From: Sphingomonadales bacterium
GTDB taxonomy: Bacteria; Pseudomonadota; Alphaproteobacteria; Sphingomonadales; Sphingomonadaceae
DNA: 64,000 nucleotides
Assembly (NCBI GenBank): GCA_004173185.1
Contig: SEFZ01000003.1
Span: 140,987 to 204,986, forward strand
Direction: 5' to 3'
The notes beneath the pieces are model-generated. The model was not told where the DNA came from and searched no databases. It saw nothing but the letters and a program-made list of their open reading frames with translations. The position numbers and the translations under genes are program-made. Of the stretch, positions 28,951-37,944 are shown piece by piece; position 1 is the stretch's first letter; the number at the start of each line of letters is the position of its first letter.

Positions 28951-30270
28951 CTACTTGCGGACGAAGCACAATGTATCGAATTTCTTTCGAAACGCGCTGG
29001 CGTGGGGCGCCACGGCAGCCGCATCGCCGGACAGACCTTCAGCGATAAGGTCGGCCAGTGCTGGCATGTCGGACGAGGTCATGCCCCAGCGGACGATCTC
29101 AGGCGTGCCAAGGCGCAGGCCATTGAAGTCGCCCTCGACGGGCTCGATTGGCAATCCGATGCCCGAGGTGAGGATGTTTGCCTGACGCAGTCGCTGCGCC
29201 GCCTTATGGCCACCGCCATATGGTGCCGCTCGTACCACGAGCTGCTGCGACTCGGTAAACCCACGCGAAGTTTTGAACACCGGTATGCCACGCGCATCCA
29301 AGGCCTGCGCCAGCGCCGCTGCCGAAGCGGTCATTTCGGCAGCGTAAGCCAGGCCATATTCTTTCCAGTCGAGCAGAGCGAGCGCCAGTGCAGCGGTTTT
29401 CGCCGCGTCAAAATTGGCTGTCAGACCTGGATAGGCAATGCTGTCGATACGTTGCGCGAGATAGGCGTCGTTGGTCACCAGCAAGCCCGACGGGGGGCCG
29501 CCGAGACTCTTGTAGGTGCTGCAGCCCATTAGGTGAGCGCCTTCCTCAAGCGGCTGCTGCCAAGCATGGCCGGCAATGACACCGCAAAGATGCGCCGCGT
29601 CGAACAGAACGTATGCGCCCACGTCGTCCGCGATTGCGCGAATTTCGCGGATCGGGTGGTTCCACAGGTTAAGACTGCCGCCGATCGTGATCAGCTTGGG
29701 CCTGACTTTGCGTGCGAGATCGGCCAGCGCTGCAACATCGACGGTATAGTTGTCGGCATCAACCGGCGCTTCATGGATTTTCAAGCCGTATAGGCCGGCT
29801 GCACCCGCGCTGTGGTGCGTGACGTGGCCCCCGATCGAGCTTGGAGGGGCAATGATCGAATCTCCCGGCTGGCAGGTCGCCATGAACGCGTAGAGATTGG
29901 CCATCGCGCCCGACGTCAGACGGATTTCGGCATAGCGCGCTCCGAACACCTCGGCGGCGACCTCTGCGGCCAGCACCTCAATCTGCTCGATCGCCTCAAG
30001 CCCCATTTCATATTTGCCGCCGGGATAACCAAGCGACGGACGTGTGCCCAGTCCGCTCGACAGCAAGGCTTCGGCGCGTGGGTTCATCGTGTTGGTCGCC
30101 GGGTTCAGATTGATACACCCGACATCATGTATTTGCCGGTTTTGCTCGATCAGCTCAGTCAGGCGCTGGTCAAGCTGATGCACTGAACTTCCCGCGACTG
30201 CTTCAGCAATCGATTGGACGAAATTCTCGCTCTTCTCATCTACCCACGCGCGCCGCGCCAACATCGTCAT
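28951..30270 (-). CDS. PLP-dependent enzyme of serine hydroxymethyltransferase fold, probable aldolase/lyase
   Basis: The 439-residue fold-type I enzyme aligns along its length with GlyA. The PLP-binding Asp and His are kept in FDAAHLCGV, the Schiff-base Lys in STYKSLGGPP (about 254), and the carboxylate-binding Arg in NGLRLGTP. Compared with E. coli GlyA from memory, the loop carrying Tyr55, Glu57 and Tyr65 (KYAEGYPGKRYY) reads RPSLGYPGGKYE here. The Glu needed for folate-dependent hydroxymethyl transfer and both Tyr are therefore replaced. It should still labilise a bond at the alpha carbon, so folate-independent aldol cleavage is the simplest guess. ATG 30270 follows GGAG; GTG 30285 is the alternative. 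It lies 76 bases after the dioxygenase gene on the same strand. Confidence 0.82.
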   Translation of the reverse strand: MTMLARRAWVDEKSENFVQSIAEAVAGSSVHQLDQRLTELIEQNRQIHDVGCINLNPATNTMNPRAEALLSSGLGTRPSLGYPGGKYEMGLEAIEQIEVLAAEVAAEVFGARYAEIRLTSGAMANLYAFMATCQPGDSIIAPPSSIGGHVTHHSAGAAGLYGLKIHEAPVDADNYTVDVAALADLARKVRPKLITIGGSLNLWNHPIREIRAIADDVGAYVLFDAAHLCGVIAGHAWQQPLEEGAHLMGCSTYKSLGGPPSGLLVTNDAYLAQRIDSIAYPGLTANFDAAKTAALALALLDWKEYGLAYAAEMTASAAALAQALDARGIPVFKTSRGFTESQQLVVRAAPYGGGHKAAQRLRQANILTSGIGLPIEPVEGDFNGLRLGTPEIVRWGMTSSDMPALADLIAEGLSGDAAAVAPHASAFRKKFDTLCFVRK

Positions 30271-30346
30271 AATATTTATCTCCACACGGTCCGACCCGCA
30301 TAGGCCGGTCCGCCCGCAACACTCATAAGTTTACTTGGTGTGATGT

Positions 30347-31129
30347 TCAGATTTCTGGAACGAGAAGACAGTCATCGTTGAGCGGTTGAACCGGGGTAAG
30401 ATCCCGGTGGTGGAAGTGCTCGTTCCGTTGGGATTTAGTGAACGCATTATCGATTGGATTCAGGATCATCGAGAATATGCTGCGGTTGTGAGGCGACATG
30501 TTGGGCGGCGAGCCATGCAGCAAACAGTCACCGAAGATTAGAACCGTGCCAGCTTTGCCGGTCGCCGAGAAGAGCGGACAAGCCTCAGAAACCCGTTGAA
30601 CATCCTCTTGTTCGATCACCCATAAAGGGAAACTCGTCGACACGGTGTCGTGCCAGGTCCCGAGATGGCCGAACTTGTGAGAACCCTTGAAGAAATAAAG
30701 CGGACCGTTGAACTCGGTCACGTCATCAAGGAAGATGTGCAGGTTAAGCGCGAGTGGCTCCCTTACGCCGTCTTCATGATGGTGAGTGGAGAAATCCTGG
30801 TGCCACTGCCACTGCTCACCTTCGAATGCGGCCTTAACGTTGATCTTGACTTGCTGCGGGTAGAGCTTTTTGCCACGAAGCTGCTGCGCCGGTCCGACCA
30901 ATCGAGGATGGCGAACCAGTCTGGCGAACACCTCGTCGCGCAGGTGCAGGCCCATTGCAGTGCGCACCACGCCGCCTTTTTTTTCATGGACATTTGCGGG
31001 GTCGTCCTGATCGAATGTCCGATGCATAGCTGCACGCATTTCGACAATCTCGGCCGCTGAAAAGAGCTCAGGAAGAACGAGGAAACCGTTCTCGTTGAAT
31101 TCTTCGACCAGCTTTTGTGGCAGTTTCAT
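30347..31129 (-). CDS. Phytanoyl-CoA dioxygenase (PhyH) family 2-oxoglutarate/Fe(II) hydroxylase, EctD-like
   Basis: The 260-residue dioxygenase has iron ligands His110-x-Asp112 in WQWHQDFS and a distal His205 in DCLLHGSPPN. The 2-oxoglutarate Arg216 is in SPHNRS. The 11-residue gap between the distal His and Arg, and the surrounding phrases (LDDVTEFNGPLYFFKGSH), closely match ectoine hydroxylase EctD and amino-acid hydroxylases of the same branch. It is shorter than EctD (about 300), mainly at the N-terminus. ATG 31129 follows GGGAG. The expected reaction is hydroxylation of an unactivated carbon in a small polar substrate. It is first in a two-gene unit with the SHMT-like enzyme and divergent from an aldehyde dehydrogenase. 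Confidence 0.87.
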   Translation of the reverse strand: MKLPQKLVEEFNENGFLVLPELFSAAEIVEMRAAMHRTFDQDDPANVHEKKGGVVRTAMGLHLRDEVFARLVRHPRLVGPAQQLRGKKLYPQQVKINVKAAFEGEQWQWHQDFSTHHHEDGVREPLALNLHIFLDDVTEFNGPLYFFKGSHKFGHLGTWHDTVSTSFPLWVIEQEDVQRVSEACPLFSATGKAGTVLIFGDCLLHGSPPNMSPHNRSIFSMILNPIDNAFTKSQRNEHFHHRDLTPVQPLNDDCLLVPEI

Positions 31130-31563
31130 TCTCTACTCCCAGGCATTCGACATCAGCGCCCGATGTACAGGGACCACTGTTTGGTTCGTTCACTTTTGTC
31201 TGAAGTCCCTGTCGGACCGCAAACCAGATCTTTTGCGGTGGAGGCGTAGAAATAGTAATTATGAACTTGGCTCGCCATGGCATGTTTCGAAAATGGCGAG
31301 TGAAGGGCCCGCTAAGCGGGTGATCACCTCCCAAGACGGCTCACACGCATCCGCTGACGCCTTTCGCAACCGTTTCGAGGGTCCGCCAGGAGACGTCAAA
31401 ATGCCAGACGATGAGATTTTAATGGGGCCAAAATCATGGTTTCACGAAATGGACGATCACACTCATCGATTTTATGATGTTCCGATTATGCCATGAGAAG
31501 TATATTAACAGTGTCAACATTGGACGGCTGAATGGTCTTGCCGGACATGGATTGGAGGCACTC
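31130..31563. promoter_or_regulatory. Divergent promoter region, dioxygenase versus aldehyde dehydrogenase
   Basis: These 434 bases hold no convincing gene. The right part (about 31425-31510) is AT-rich and probably contains the dehydrogenase promoter. GGAGG at 31555-31559 is the ribosome site for ATG 31564. No operator could be recognised. Confidence 0.4.
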
Positions 31564-32985
31564 ATGTATACCGAAGAAGCAATTTCCCCCGACATGTTAT
31601 TGGCGACGACCCTCTCGGCGCAAAGGTCCGCGTTCCTGACAGCGGGTGCGCCGACGATCGCACAGCGCCTTTCCAAGTTGAAGAAGCTCAAACGCGCCAT
31701 CTTGGCTCGGCGCGCCGAGTATGAGGTCGCGATCAACGCCGACTTCGGCAACCGGTCCCGGTTTGAGACGGCAGTGATGGAGATCATGCCTGTCGCGCAA
31801 GGCATTGACTATCTCTGCAAGCATATGCGCCGCTGGGCGCGGCCGCAGAAGCGCCACGTCGCCATGCAGTTCCGTCCGGCGCGCGCAAAGGTCATGATGC
31901 AACCGCTGGGGGTGGTCGGGATCGTATCGCCATGGAATTATCCGCTGGCGCTCTGTTTGACGCCGCTCGCGACGGCGCTTGCGGCCGGCAATCGGGTTAT
32001 GATCAAGCCGTCTGAACTGACGCCGCGAACGTCGGCGCTCATGACCGAAATGTTAGCCGAGATATTTTCAGCCGACGAGGTCGCCGTCGTGGTCGGCGGT
32101 CCGGAGATCGGCGCGGCCTTTGCCGCGCTGCCGTTCGACCACCTCTTCTTCACAGGCAGCACCAGCGTCGGCAAGGCGATCATGCGGGCGGCTAGCGAGA
32201 ACCTTGTACCGGTCACCCTTGAACTCGGAGGAAAGTCGCCGGTCGTCGTCGACGATGAATATTCAGTCGCGCGCGCCGCGAAGGCATTGGTATACGGCAA
32301 GCTGAGCAATGCCGGCCAGACCTGTGTCGCTCCCGACTACGCGTTCGTTTCGGAGGGGAAGGTCGAGGCATTCGTCGCCGCCTATGAAATCGAAGCCCGC
32401 AAGGTCTATCCCGGTGGCGCCGCTGACGATGGTTACGCATCGCTGATCAGCGAGCGCCATCGCGACCGCCTCGTACGTCTCATCGACGATGCGCGCGAGA
32501 AGGGCGCGCGGATCATAGAGATTGGGCCGCACACCCGGTGCGACCGAAAGAAGAGTCTGGCGCCTACGATTGTGGTCGGGGCAACGCCGGAGATGAAAAT
32601 CATGCAGGAAGAGATCTTCGGTCCGGTGCTTCCCGTGGTTGCTTACCAACAGCTAGAAGACGTGATCGCGCGTATTAATGCTGGCAACCGCCCGTTGGCG
32701 CTTTACGTTTTCAGCGACCGGCGAGAGATCGTCGATCGAGTCCTCTCTGACACGACCAGCGGCAGCGCCGTGGTCAACGATACTCTGTTGCAGTTCGTGC
32801 AGGACGATGTGCCCTTCGGCGGTATCGGGCCAAGTGGTATGGGAGCTTATCATGGCGAGGAGGGTTTCAGGACTTTCAGCCACGCGAAGGGCGTCTTCAT
32901 CCAGTCACGACTGAGCATGGTAGGTATGATGCGCGCGCCCTTCGGCGCGTTGGCCGACCGAGTGCTGAGCGTCATGCTTCGTTGA
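31564..32985 (+). CDS. Coniferyl-aldehyde-type dehydrogenase
   Basis: This 473-residue ALDH belongs to the short branch annotated as coniferyl or fatty aldehyde dehydrogenase. The motifs GIVSPWNYPLALCLTPLA, LELGGKSPVVV (Glu base), NAGQTCVAPDYAF (catalytic Cys) and QEEIFGPVLPVV are present. The hydrophobic C-terminal end (GAYHGEEGFRTFSHAKGV) fits too. ATG 31564 is chosen over an open extension to 31474 because GGAGG precedes it. It oxidises an aldehyde to the acid. Its head-to-head position with the dioxygenase and SHMT-like lyase genes suggests the aldehyde is their product. Confidence 0.88.
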   Translation: MYTEEAISPDMLLATTLSAQRSAFLTAGAPTIAQRLSKLKKLKRAILARRAEYEVAINADFGNRSRFETAVMEIMPVAQGIDYLCKHMRRWARPQKRHVAMQFRPARAKVMMQPLGVVGIVSPWNYPLALCLTPLATALAAGNRVMIKPSELTPRTSALMTEMLAEIFSADEVAVVVGGPEIGAAFAALPFDHLFFTGSTSVGKAIMRAASENLVPVTLELGGKSPVVVDDEYSVARAAKALVYGKLSNAGQTCVAPDYAFVSEGKVEAFVAAYEIEARKVYPGGAADDGYASLISERHRDRLVRLIDDAREKGARIIEIGPHTRCDRKKSLAPTIVVGATPEMKIMQEEIFGPVLPVVAYQQLEDVIARINAGNRPLALYVFSDRREIVDRVLSDTTSGSAVVNDTLLQFVQDDVPFGGIGPSGMGAYHGEEGFRTFSHAKGVFIQSRLSMVGMMRAPFGALADRVLSVMLR

Positions 32986-33100
32986 ACCACTGAGCTGGAC
33001 CCCCAAGTCGGCGAGGCTCGATCTCGCCAGCCATGGCATCGGCTCGAATCGACGGTCGCAACTGGCCGCTCGACCACAACAATCATCTCGAAAGGCAAAT

Positions 33101-33556
33101 ATGATGTATCACGCAATCGTCCGGCAAAATGTCCGGAAACTATTCGAGGCGCTGGGGCGCGGCGACGTCGATCATGCCGTGGCCGGCATGGCGCCGAGGT
33201 TCGAGCACATCTTCCCAGGAGATCATTGCCTCGGCGGCGTTCGGCATACCCCAGCAGGCATAGGTCGCTGGCTTGAGCGACTGATGCGCGTGCTTCCCGG
33301 GATCAATTTTCAGATAAAACACATGGCGGTGAGCGGGACGCCGTGGCGCACAACGGTGGTCGTCGAATGGCGTGATTTCGCGACACTGGTCGACGGCTCG
33401 CAATATGTGAACGATGGCGCCCACGTCATTCAGCTACGATGGGGCAAAGTCGCTGTACTGCATGCCTATCTCGACACGCAGGTCATGATCGACGCTTTGC
33501 GGACGATGCAGACGGGCGGTGTTCCAGAAGCAGGTGCGCCGATGATCGAAGACTGA
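33101..33556 (+). CDS. SnoaL-like/NTF2-fold small protein
   Basis: The 151-residue protein has a SnoaL-like cone fold pattern. It has an N-terminal helix with RKLFEALGRGDVDHAVAGMA, then FEHIFPGDHCLGG, GIGRWLERLMRVLPGINFQI and alternating strands ending HAYLDTQVMIDAL. Members include polyketide cyclases, ketosteroid isomerases and stand-alone proteins of unknown role. The start is ATG 33101 or 33104, after AAAGG. It follows the dehydrogenase by 115 bases and may belong to the same unit. No catalytic residue can be assigned with certainty. Confidence 0.75.
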   Translation: MMYHAIVRQNVRKLFEALGRGDVDHAVAGMAPRFEHIFPGDHCLGGVRHTPAGIGRWLERLMRVLPGINFQIKHMAVSGTPWRTTVVVEWRDFATLVDGSQYVNDGAHVIQLRWGKVAVLHAYLDTQVMIDALRTMQTGGVPEAGAPMIED

Positions 33557-33616
33557 CGTTCGGAGGTCAATTCCTAAAAGCCGAACACCGCCTTTGAATG
33601 TGGTATTGTCGCGCCA

Positions 33617-34204
33617 ATGCGTCTTAGAATGAAAGGGGGGTCGACAAACCGATCAGAATATATGCGAAGCAGTGGACAAATCCCGACTGAACCCGCTGTT
33701 AGAAGCGTGTCTCTCGATGCGCTGACGAGGCGTTATCGCGCTGCGTTGATGCGCTTTTTTTCGAAGCGCGTACCGCAGCTCAGCGGTGAGAGCGAAGACC
33801 TTACGCAAGAGGTGTTCATGCGGCTTGCGCAGCGGGCGAAGGGCGAGGAAATCGCGAATGTTGAAGGCTATCTGTTCCAGACGGCATCGAACGTGCTGCG
33901 CGACCGCTTGCGTCGCGGAGCGGTTCGCCACGCCCACCTGCATATCCCGTTTGATCAACTGCTGCACGCCGATGCCGATATTTCGTCGGAGCAGATCATC
34001 GAAAGTCAAGCCGAACTGGCTATCGTCATTGCTGCCATCAACCGGCTTCCCGAGCTTACACAGCGAATTTTCGTTTTGCACCGGTTTGAGGGACTGACGC
34101 AGGTTGAAATAGCCCGCCGTCTTGGCCTTTCGCTGAGTTGGATAGAAACCCACATTGCGAGGGGCCTTGCACAATTAATCGAAGAGACGAGGCGCTATTC
34201 ATGA
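33617..34204 (+). CDS. ECF sigma factor, FecI-like
   Basis: The product is 195 residues or shorter. Sigma region 2 is RYRAALMRFFSKRV through SEDLTQEVFMRLAQRA. Region 4 is LPELTQRIFVLHRFEGLTQ with the HTH EIARRLGLSLSWIETHIARG. The short form without extra domains and the next genes (FecR, TonB receptor) place it in the FecI surface-signalling group. The true start is unsure: ATG 33617, 33629 and 33662 all lack a good ribosome site. Its stop overlaps the FecR start (ATGA, 34201-34204), so the two are translationally coupled. Confidence 0.88.
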   Translation: MRLRMKGGSTNRSEYMRSSGQIPTEPAVRSVSLDALTRRYRAALMRFFSKRVPQLSGESEDLTQEVFMRLAQRAKGEEIANVEGYLFQTASNVLRDRLRRGAVRHAHLHIPFDQLLHADADISSEQIIESQAELAIVIAAINRLPELTQRIFVLHRFEGLTQVEIARRLGLSLSWIETHIARGLAQLIEETRRYS

Positions 34205-35253
34205 AAAACTCGGATTTTGATCCGCCGGTCGGCTCGTCAGTCATTGAGGCCGCGACTTGGCTCGCGCGGCGCAGTGACGGTCTTTGCGAGGACGGCGATA
34301 CGGAATTTCGGGCATGGATCACTGCCAGCGCGGATAATCGTCGTGCGTGGGAGGATGCGACCCGAATATGGGCGCTTGCGGGCTCCCTCGCCGCCCATCC
34401 TGAAATCATTCGCCTGCGTGCCGATGCCGTGGCGGCGCAGCCGGTACCCGGCAGGCGGCGATCGGCGGTGTGGGGTCTGGCAATAGCGGCATCGGCTGCG
34501 GTCCTGTGGATCGGCGGGGCGGCGTGGTTCGAGCCGCCTTCGCATTCATCGCAGATGGCAAGCGCGACCTATGACCGCGCTCTATCCACCGGGCTTGGTG
34601 AGCGCGCGACCTTTGCCTTGCCCGACGGCACGGCGTTGACGCTGAACACCCGCTCGCGGGCGGTGGTGCATTTTTCTAAAGGCGCGCGAAGGGTGACGCT
34701 CCTTGAAGGACAGGCGCTTTTCCAGGTAGCCAAAGATCCTCGCCGCCCGTTCGTCGTACGCGCCGCAGACCGCGAAATCACGGCAGTCGGCACCGAATTC
34801 GACGTGCGTCTCTTCGGGAGCGATCGTGTGCGCGTATCCCTGATCGAAGGGAAAGTGAAAATAGCCGAAGTCGTCGAGCGGCCACATATGATCGGCGCAA
34901 GCGTCGTCGGTCCGGCAATCCCGCAATCCGCTGTGCTTGAGCCGGGGGAGCAATTAGTGACTTCCGGAAGCAGGGAGACGTCGATCCATGCAATGGATGC
35001 CGCGAACGTAACAAGTTGGCGGGATGGCCGCATGGTCTTCGCGAATACCGCGCTGATCGATGCGGTTTCGGAGGTCAATCGCTATACAGCGAAGCCGATC
35101 CGGATTACCGATCCCGACCTCCGAAAGCTGCGGATCAGCGGCACGTTCCGGACCGGGCAGCCCGACGGGTTCATCGTCGCGATCACCGAATATTTTCCGG
35201 TCTTGGCGGACGACGAGGGCGATCGCATCGAACTGCGGTTCGCGGCCAGATAA
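34201..35253 (+). CDS. FecR-family anti-sigma regulator
   Basis: The 350-residue protein opens with a cytoplasmic DUF4880-type domain (EAATWLARRSDG, then FRAWITASADNRRAWEDATR). One membrane helix follows at about residues 95-115. A periplasmic FecR domain comes next (FALPDGTALTLNTRSRAVVH, LLEGQALFQVAKD, ITAVGTEFDVRL). In the Fec-type cascade it senses the ligand-loaded outer-membrane receptor and releases the sigma factor. ATG 34201 overlaps the sigma stop. The receptor gene begins 97 bases downstream and does carry the STN signalling domain, completing the set. Confidence 0.92.
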   Translation: MKNSDFDPPVGSSVIEAATWLARRSDGLCEDGDTEFRAWITASADNRRAWEDATRIWALAGSLAAHPEIIRLRADAVAAQPVPGRRRSAVWGLAIAASAAVLWIGGAAWFEPPSHSSQMASATYDRALSTGLGERATFALPDGTALTLNTRSRAVVHFSKGARRVTLLEGQALFQVAKDPRRPFVVRAADREITAVGTEFDVRLFGSDRVRVSLIEGKVKIAEVVERPHMIGASVVGPAIPQSAVLEPGEQLVTSGSRETSIHAMDAANVTSWRDGRMVFANTALIDAVSEVNRYTAKPIRITDPDLRKLRISGTFRTGQPDGFIVAITEYFPVLADDEGDRIELRFAAR

Positions 35254-35350
35254 ATTTGGATCGGACCGAAGGGGGTTTTTCGCGGCGTGCGTCTTGTGTT
35301 TCGAGGGTGGTGAAAATTCACCCAGCACACATATTGCGAGGGGGCATATA

Positions 35351-37861
35351 ATGGCACGAGTATGCGCGAACCGATTCAGATCGGCATTGACGATGGCGGC
35401 AGCGGGCCTGTTGTTGACAACGTCGGCGACCGCCTATGCACAGTCCGCTGAACCGCGGATGTTCAATATTCCGTCGGGTCAGGATCTGGCTACTGCGCTT
35501 AACAGCTACGCCGCCCAGAGCGGCGCTGAAATCATGTTCGCTCCCGGGATCGCTCACGGCAAGAGGGCCAATGCCGTGTCGGGGCGGCGCAAGCCCGCCG
35601 ACGCGTTGCGCCTGCTGCTCAGCGGCACCGGTCTCACCTTCCGCACGACCCGGGCGAACACCTTTCTCGTCGAGGCGCCGCAGTCGGGTCGACCGGCCCA
35701 AAACGCCAGTCCGACATCCGCCGACGAAGGCAGCGAAGGCCGCAATCGGGAAATCGTGGTCACAGCGAACAAGCGCAAGGAGCGCATCGTAGAGGTTGCC
35801 GGCAGCGTGTCTGCGGTGACCGGCGATCAGCTGCAGGACATGGGCGCGCAGAGCCTGACGGACTATATTACCAAGCTTCCCGGCGTTCACTTCAACGATT
35901 ATACGCCAGGCCGTTCGGAAGTTGTGATCCGCGGCATATCCACGACGACCTATCACGACTTCAGCCAGCCGGTCGTGGGCTATTACATCAATGACATCCC
36001 ACTGACGGAGTCGGGCTTTCCGGTTCTGATCCCCGATGTCGATCCGTTCGATCTCCAGCGCGTCGAAGTGCTGCGCGGGCCGCAAGGCTCTCTGTTCGGC
36101 TCCGCGTCGCTCGGTGGTGCAATCAACTATATCGTCAACGAGGCGGACACGGCCAAGCTCGACAGCGCGATCGAGCTGTCGATCGGCTCGACCAAATACG
36201 CCGGCGGCAATGTCAATCATACCGCCAAGGCGATGGTCAATGTCCCGCTGATCACGGACGTTCTCGCGGTGCGCGCGGTGGCCTATCAGCGCTCGGACGC
36301 AGGCTATATCGACAATATCCAGCTCGGCACGCGCGACGTCAACGATGTCCGCGTTCGCGGTCTGCGCGGTTCGCTCGTGTTCACGCCTAGCGAGACGACC
36401 AGCATCACGCTTTCAAGCATGATCCAAAAGCTGGAGAGCGACTATCAGCCCTACGTCGTGCTCGGGACTTACGACAAGCGGAACGCGGTTCCGGACCCCG
36501 CCATCAATAGGTTTCAGCTATACAGCGCCCGGCTGGACCAGGATCTGGGCTTCGCGACGCTGATTGTTTTGGGCTCCCGTTCGATCAAGGATGGATTGGC
36601 CGTCTATGACCAGTCGGCTGAAATTCCGCTCTTCACCGGCTTTGGCGGCGTCGCGTTCGAGAATATCGCAGGCCGCGCCCGCAGCTGGTACGGCGAAGCC
36701 CGGCTGGCGTCCAAAGGGGAGGGCGCGTTCCGCTGGCTCGTCGGCACCAATTATGCGTCGAGCACGAACGCGCTCGCCGACGAGATCCTGCAACCCGGCC
36801 TGATCGATTATATCGACGCCAATCCCGCTCTCTACGGCAATATTCCCGGCGCGACCTTTGCCCCCGGCAATCGCTTTTTCGCCAACCAAGGCGATCAGCG
36901 AAACAAGGATTTCGGTCTGTTCGGCGAGATCGGGTTCAAGCCGGTTCCTGAGATAGAACTCATTGCGGGCGGACGCTATTACGACACGAGCAGCGACGGG
37001 GTCATCAGCCGCTTTCCCGATGCCGTCGGATCCCTCTTTGGCACCCCGCCGACGCGAGTCGAATCGAAACAGAGCGCATCGGGTTTGTCGCCGACCGCGT
37101 CGATTGCATTTCGCCCCAACCGCGACCTCACGGTCTATGCCAAATATGCCAAGGGATTCCGCGTCGGCGGTCCTAATCCCAAACCGCCGGGCGTCGCCGA
37201 TCTCCCGGCGGTTTACGAAGCCGACAGCGTACAGAATTACGAAGTCGGCGTGCACGCCGTCGCGCTCGGTCGACGGCTGAGCGTCGACGCGGCGATATAC
37301 CGCATCGATTGGAACAATATCCAGACGCGGCAATTCACGCCGCAGGGCTTCGCCTATGTTGCCAACGGCGGCGGCGCCCGGTCAGAGGGCGTGGAATTCT
37401 CCGGCAGCTTTCGTGTCATTCCAGAGCTGACCCTGTCGTCGGCAGTCTCCTATCAGGATGCAAGGCTGACCGAGTTCCTTCCTTCCATCACCGCCGAGAA
37501 CGGCCAAGGAGGCTATCCGGCCGGCGCCCGGCTGCCCGGATCGTCGAAATGGACCGTCTCCAACAACGCCGTCCTGTCGTTCGACGATGCCCCATGGGCT
37601 CCCAGCCTGGCGATCAGCCACCGCTATCTGTCCAAAGCGCCGGTATCGTTCGAGGCGCCGCTCCAGCGCGGCGGATACAGCCTATTCGACGCGCGGCTGG
37701 CGGTGAAGACCGAGAGTAACCTCAGCCTGATGCTGTACGTGAACAATATCTTCAATAAATATGGGCTGTTGAGCGCGCCCTTCTCAGGCTTCGTGCAAAA
37801 TCCCCAAGGCACCGCCACCCGTCCGCGGACGATTGGCCTGCGGCTCAATTGGGAATTGTGA
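35351..37861 (+). CDS. TonB-dependent transducer receptor with STN domain
   Basis: The precursor of about 836 residues has a signal peptide ending at TAYAQ. An STN secretin/TonB short domain follows (FNIPSGQDLATALNSYAAQ through LLLSGTGLTFR, about residues 35-110). The plug (EIVVTANKRKERIVEVAGSV, VEVLRGPQGSLFGSASLGG) and the beta-barrel end in TIGLRLNWEL. The STN domain marks it as the signalling partner of the FecI/FecR pair just upstream. ATG 35351 follows GAGGGGGC; the frame is open to 35060 but that part overlaps fecR. Plug and barrel ends resemble the receptor at 47143, so the two are paralogues, one with STN and one without. Confidence 0.93.
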   Translation: MARVCANRFRSALTMAAAGLLLTTSATAYAQSAEPRMFNIPSGQDLATALNSYAAQSGAEIMFAPGIAHGKRANAVSGRRKPADALRLLLSGTGLTFRTTRANTFLVEAPQSGRPAQNASPTSADEGSEGRNREIVVTANKRKERIVEVAGSVSAVTGDQLQDMGAQSLTDYITKLPGVHFNDYTPGRSEVVIRGISTTTYHDFSQPVVGYYINDIPLTESGFPVLIPDVDPFDLQRVEVLRGPQGSLFGSASLGGAINYIVNEADTAKLDSAIELSIGSTKYAGGNVNHTAKAMVNVPLITDVLAVRAVAYQRSDAGYIDNIQLGTRDVNDVRVRGLRGSLVFTPSETTSITLSSMIQKLESDYQPYVVLGTYDKRNAVPDPAINRFQLYSARLDQDLGFATLIVLGSRSIKDGLAVYDQSAEIPLFTGFGGVAFENIAGRARSWYGEARLASKGEGAFRWLVGTNYASSTNALADEILQPGLIDYIDANPALYGNIPGATFAPGNRFFANQGDQRNKDFGLFGEIGFKPVPEIELIAGGRYYDTSSDGVISRFPDAVGSLFGTPPTRVESKQSASGLSPTASIAFRPNRDLTVYAKYAKGFRVGGPNPKPPGVADLPAVYEADSVQNYEVGVHAVALGRRLSVDAAIYRIDWNNIQTRQFTPQGFAYVANGGGARSEGVEFSGSFRVIPELTLSSAVSYQDARLTEFLPSITAENGQGGYPAGARLPGSSKWTVSNNAVLSFDDAPWAPSLAISHRYLSKAPVSFEAPLQRGGYSLFDARLAVKTESNLSLMLYVNNIFNKYGLLSAPFSGFVQNPQGTATRPRTIGLRLNWEL

Positions 37862-37944
37862 ACTCCCGCCGCTCCCTGCGCTAACTGGGGAGCGGGCCTC
37901 ATTTTCAAGACGCGGCGAAACAGCCGCAAGACCGGGACGAGCCG

